Below the pieces are notes generated by a model, which saw nothing but the letters and a program-made list of their open reading frames with translations, did not search any database and had not been told where the DNA came from. From positions 1 to 39,312 of IMG/VR virus record IMGVR_UViG_3300033145_000694: 39,312 bases of DNA. The stretch is one strand, 5' to 3'. Made by a program: the position numbers and the translations under genes. This DNA is from a virus. Positions 38,922-39,312 of the stretch are shown here, piece by piece. Position 1 is the stretch's first letter; each line of letters starts with the position of its first letter.

Positions 38922-39312
38922 ATGGCATTTTTTGGAGGAGCAGATCAATCATTACAAATTGTTATTAAAGCTAGAGATGAAGCTAGTAAGGTTTTGGCTG
39001 GAATGACTGGAAAGATAAAAAAGACAACAAAAGATATGAAAAAGATTGGAGTTGGAATGTCAGCAATGGGAGTGGGAATTGGAGCGATGAGTTATAACTT
39101 TATTAAAGTTGCAAGTGATGCGGAAGAAACGCAGTCAAAATTTAATGTTGTTTTTAGAGGAATGGAAAAAGATATGAATGATTGGGCTGAAAGTTTTGGT
39201 AAAGACACTGGACGAGCAAAACAAGATATAAAAGCGTGGTCATCTGGAATGGCAGATGTTTTAAAGCCAATGGGATTGACGACAGAAGTGGCAGGCGAAA
39301 TGAGTAAGGAAA
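38922..39312 (+). CDS. Tail tape measure protein, N-terminal part (cut at window end)
   Basis: The frame starts with ATG 10 bases after the chaperone and runs to the window end. The start SLQIVIKARDEASKVLAGM and ASDAEETQSKFNVVF are typical of tape measure N-termini. The window ends at the first base of a codon, and direct joining to base 1 would give a stop after four codons, so a part is missing between the two pieces. Confidence 0.85.
   Translation, partial: MAFFGGADQSLQIVIKARDEASKVLAGMTGKIKKTTKDMKKIGVGMSAMGVGIGAMSYNFIKVASDAEETQSKFNVVFRGMEKDMNDWAESFGKDTGRAKQDIKAWSSGMADVLKPMGLTTEVAGEMSKE

Noticed and set aside
1-39312. Alternative genetic code (TGA or TAG read as an amino acid)
   Set aside because: TGA and TAG are used at tight gene ends with start overlaps (for example 3360-3362, 8662-8664, 33461-33463, 38727-38729) and the frames have no internal TGA or TAG that would need recoding.
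1-39312. Lysogeny module
   Set aside because: No integrase, no CI-like repressor or attachment site was seen; the excisionase-like HTH protein alone is not evidence of temperate life.

Overview
The window is almost the whole genome of a low-GC, double-stranded DNA siphovirus (non-contractile tail). Every supported gene is on the + strand. It reads as a linearised circular or permuted map: it begins inside the 3' part of the tape measure gene (open from base 1 to 1833) and ends inside the 5' part of what is almost certainly the same gene (38922 to the last base). The two ends do not join in frame, so a short internal piece of that gene, probably a few hundred bases, is missing. I see no integrase, no repressor, no tRNA and no DNA polymerase. 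TAA, TGA and TAG all close genes, so ordinary code 11 applies. The host cannot be read from the sequence. The AT-rich genome, the near absence of Shine-Dalgarno sites and the style of the 3D-domain lysin would fit an uncultured, possibly anaerobic, bacterium such as a candidate-phylum member, but this is inference.

Layout. (1) 1-4909: end of the tape measure, a baseplate/tail-tip protein and tail-tip or fibre accessory proteins. (2) 4960-8942: lysis region, with a toxin-secretion type holin, a papain-like cysteine peptidase, several one-helix membrane peptides, a holin-like protein and a 3D-domain (lytic-transglycosylase-like) protein. Embedded here is a stand-alone 141-residue C-terminal domain of anaerobic ribonucleotide reductase NrdD, with zinc-site ligands and glycyl-radical motif but no catalytic barrel. 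(3) 8948-21302: early/accessory genes, including a possible winged-helix protein, an excisionase-like HTH protein, a probable annealing protein next to a PD-(D/E)XK exonuclease, a YopX protein, an HNH-like protein, a helicase-DNA methyltransferase fusion, a second methyltransferase split by a frameshift, zinc-ribbon proteins and many unknowns. (4) 21382-30394: TerS, TerL, portal fused to a MuF-like domain, Mu I-like protease/scaffold, DUF2190-like cement protein, major capsid protein and decoration proteins. (5) 30404-35284: an unusual block whose large, fibre-like products begin with signal peptides or membrane anchors. (6) 35281-39312: head-tail connector, tail completion, tail terminator, tail tube, tail assembly chaperones joined by a -1 frameshift on an A9 run, and the start of the tape measure.

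The intergenic DNA is unusually rich in RNA structure. There are four candidate structured RNAs closed by long helices (5383-5465, 7742-7884, 10263-10365, 10387-10553), a compact sRNA unit with its own promoter and terminator (15705-15795), an H-type pseudoknot just upstream of a gene (18883-18920) and four strong hairpins lacking a U-tract. Promoter-like sites of the sigma70 type are seen at 7936, 11988, 15705, 21327 and 25760. Two of them share a repeated upstream element with operator-like symmetry. The observations most worth following are the orphan NrdD radical domain and the set of structured RNAs.
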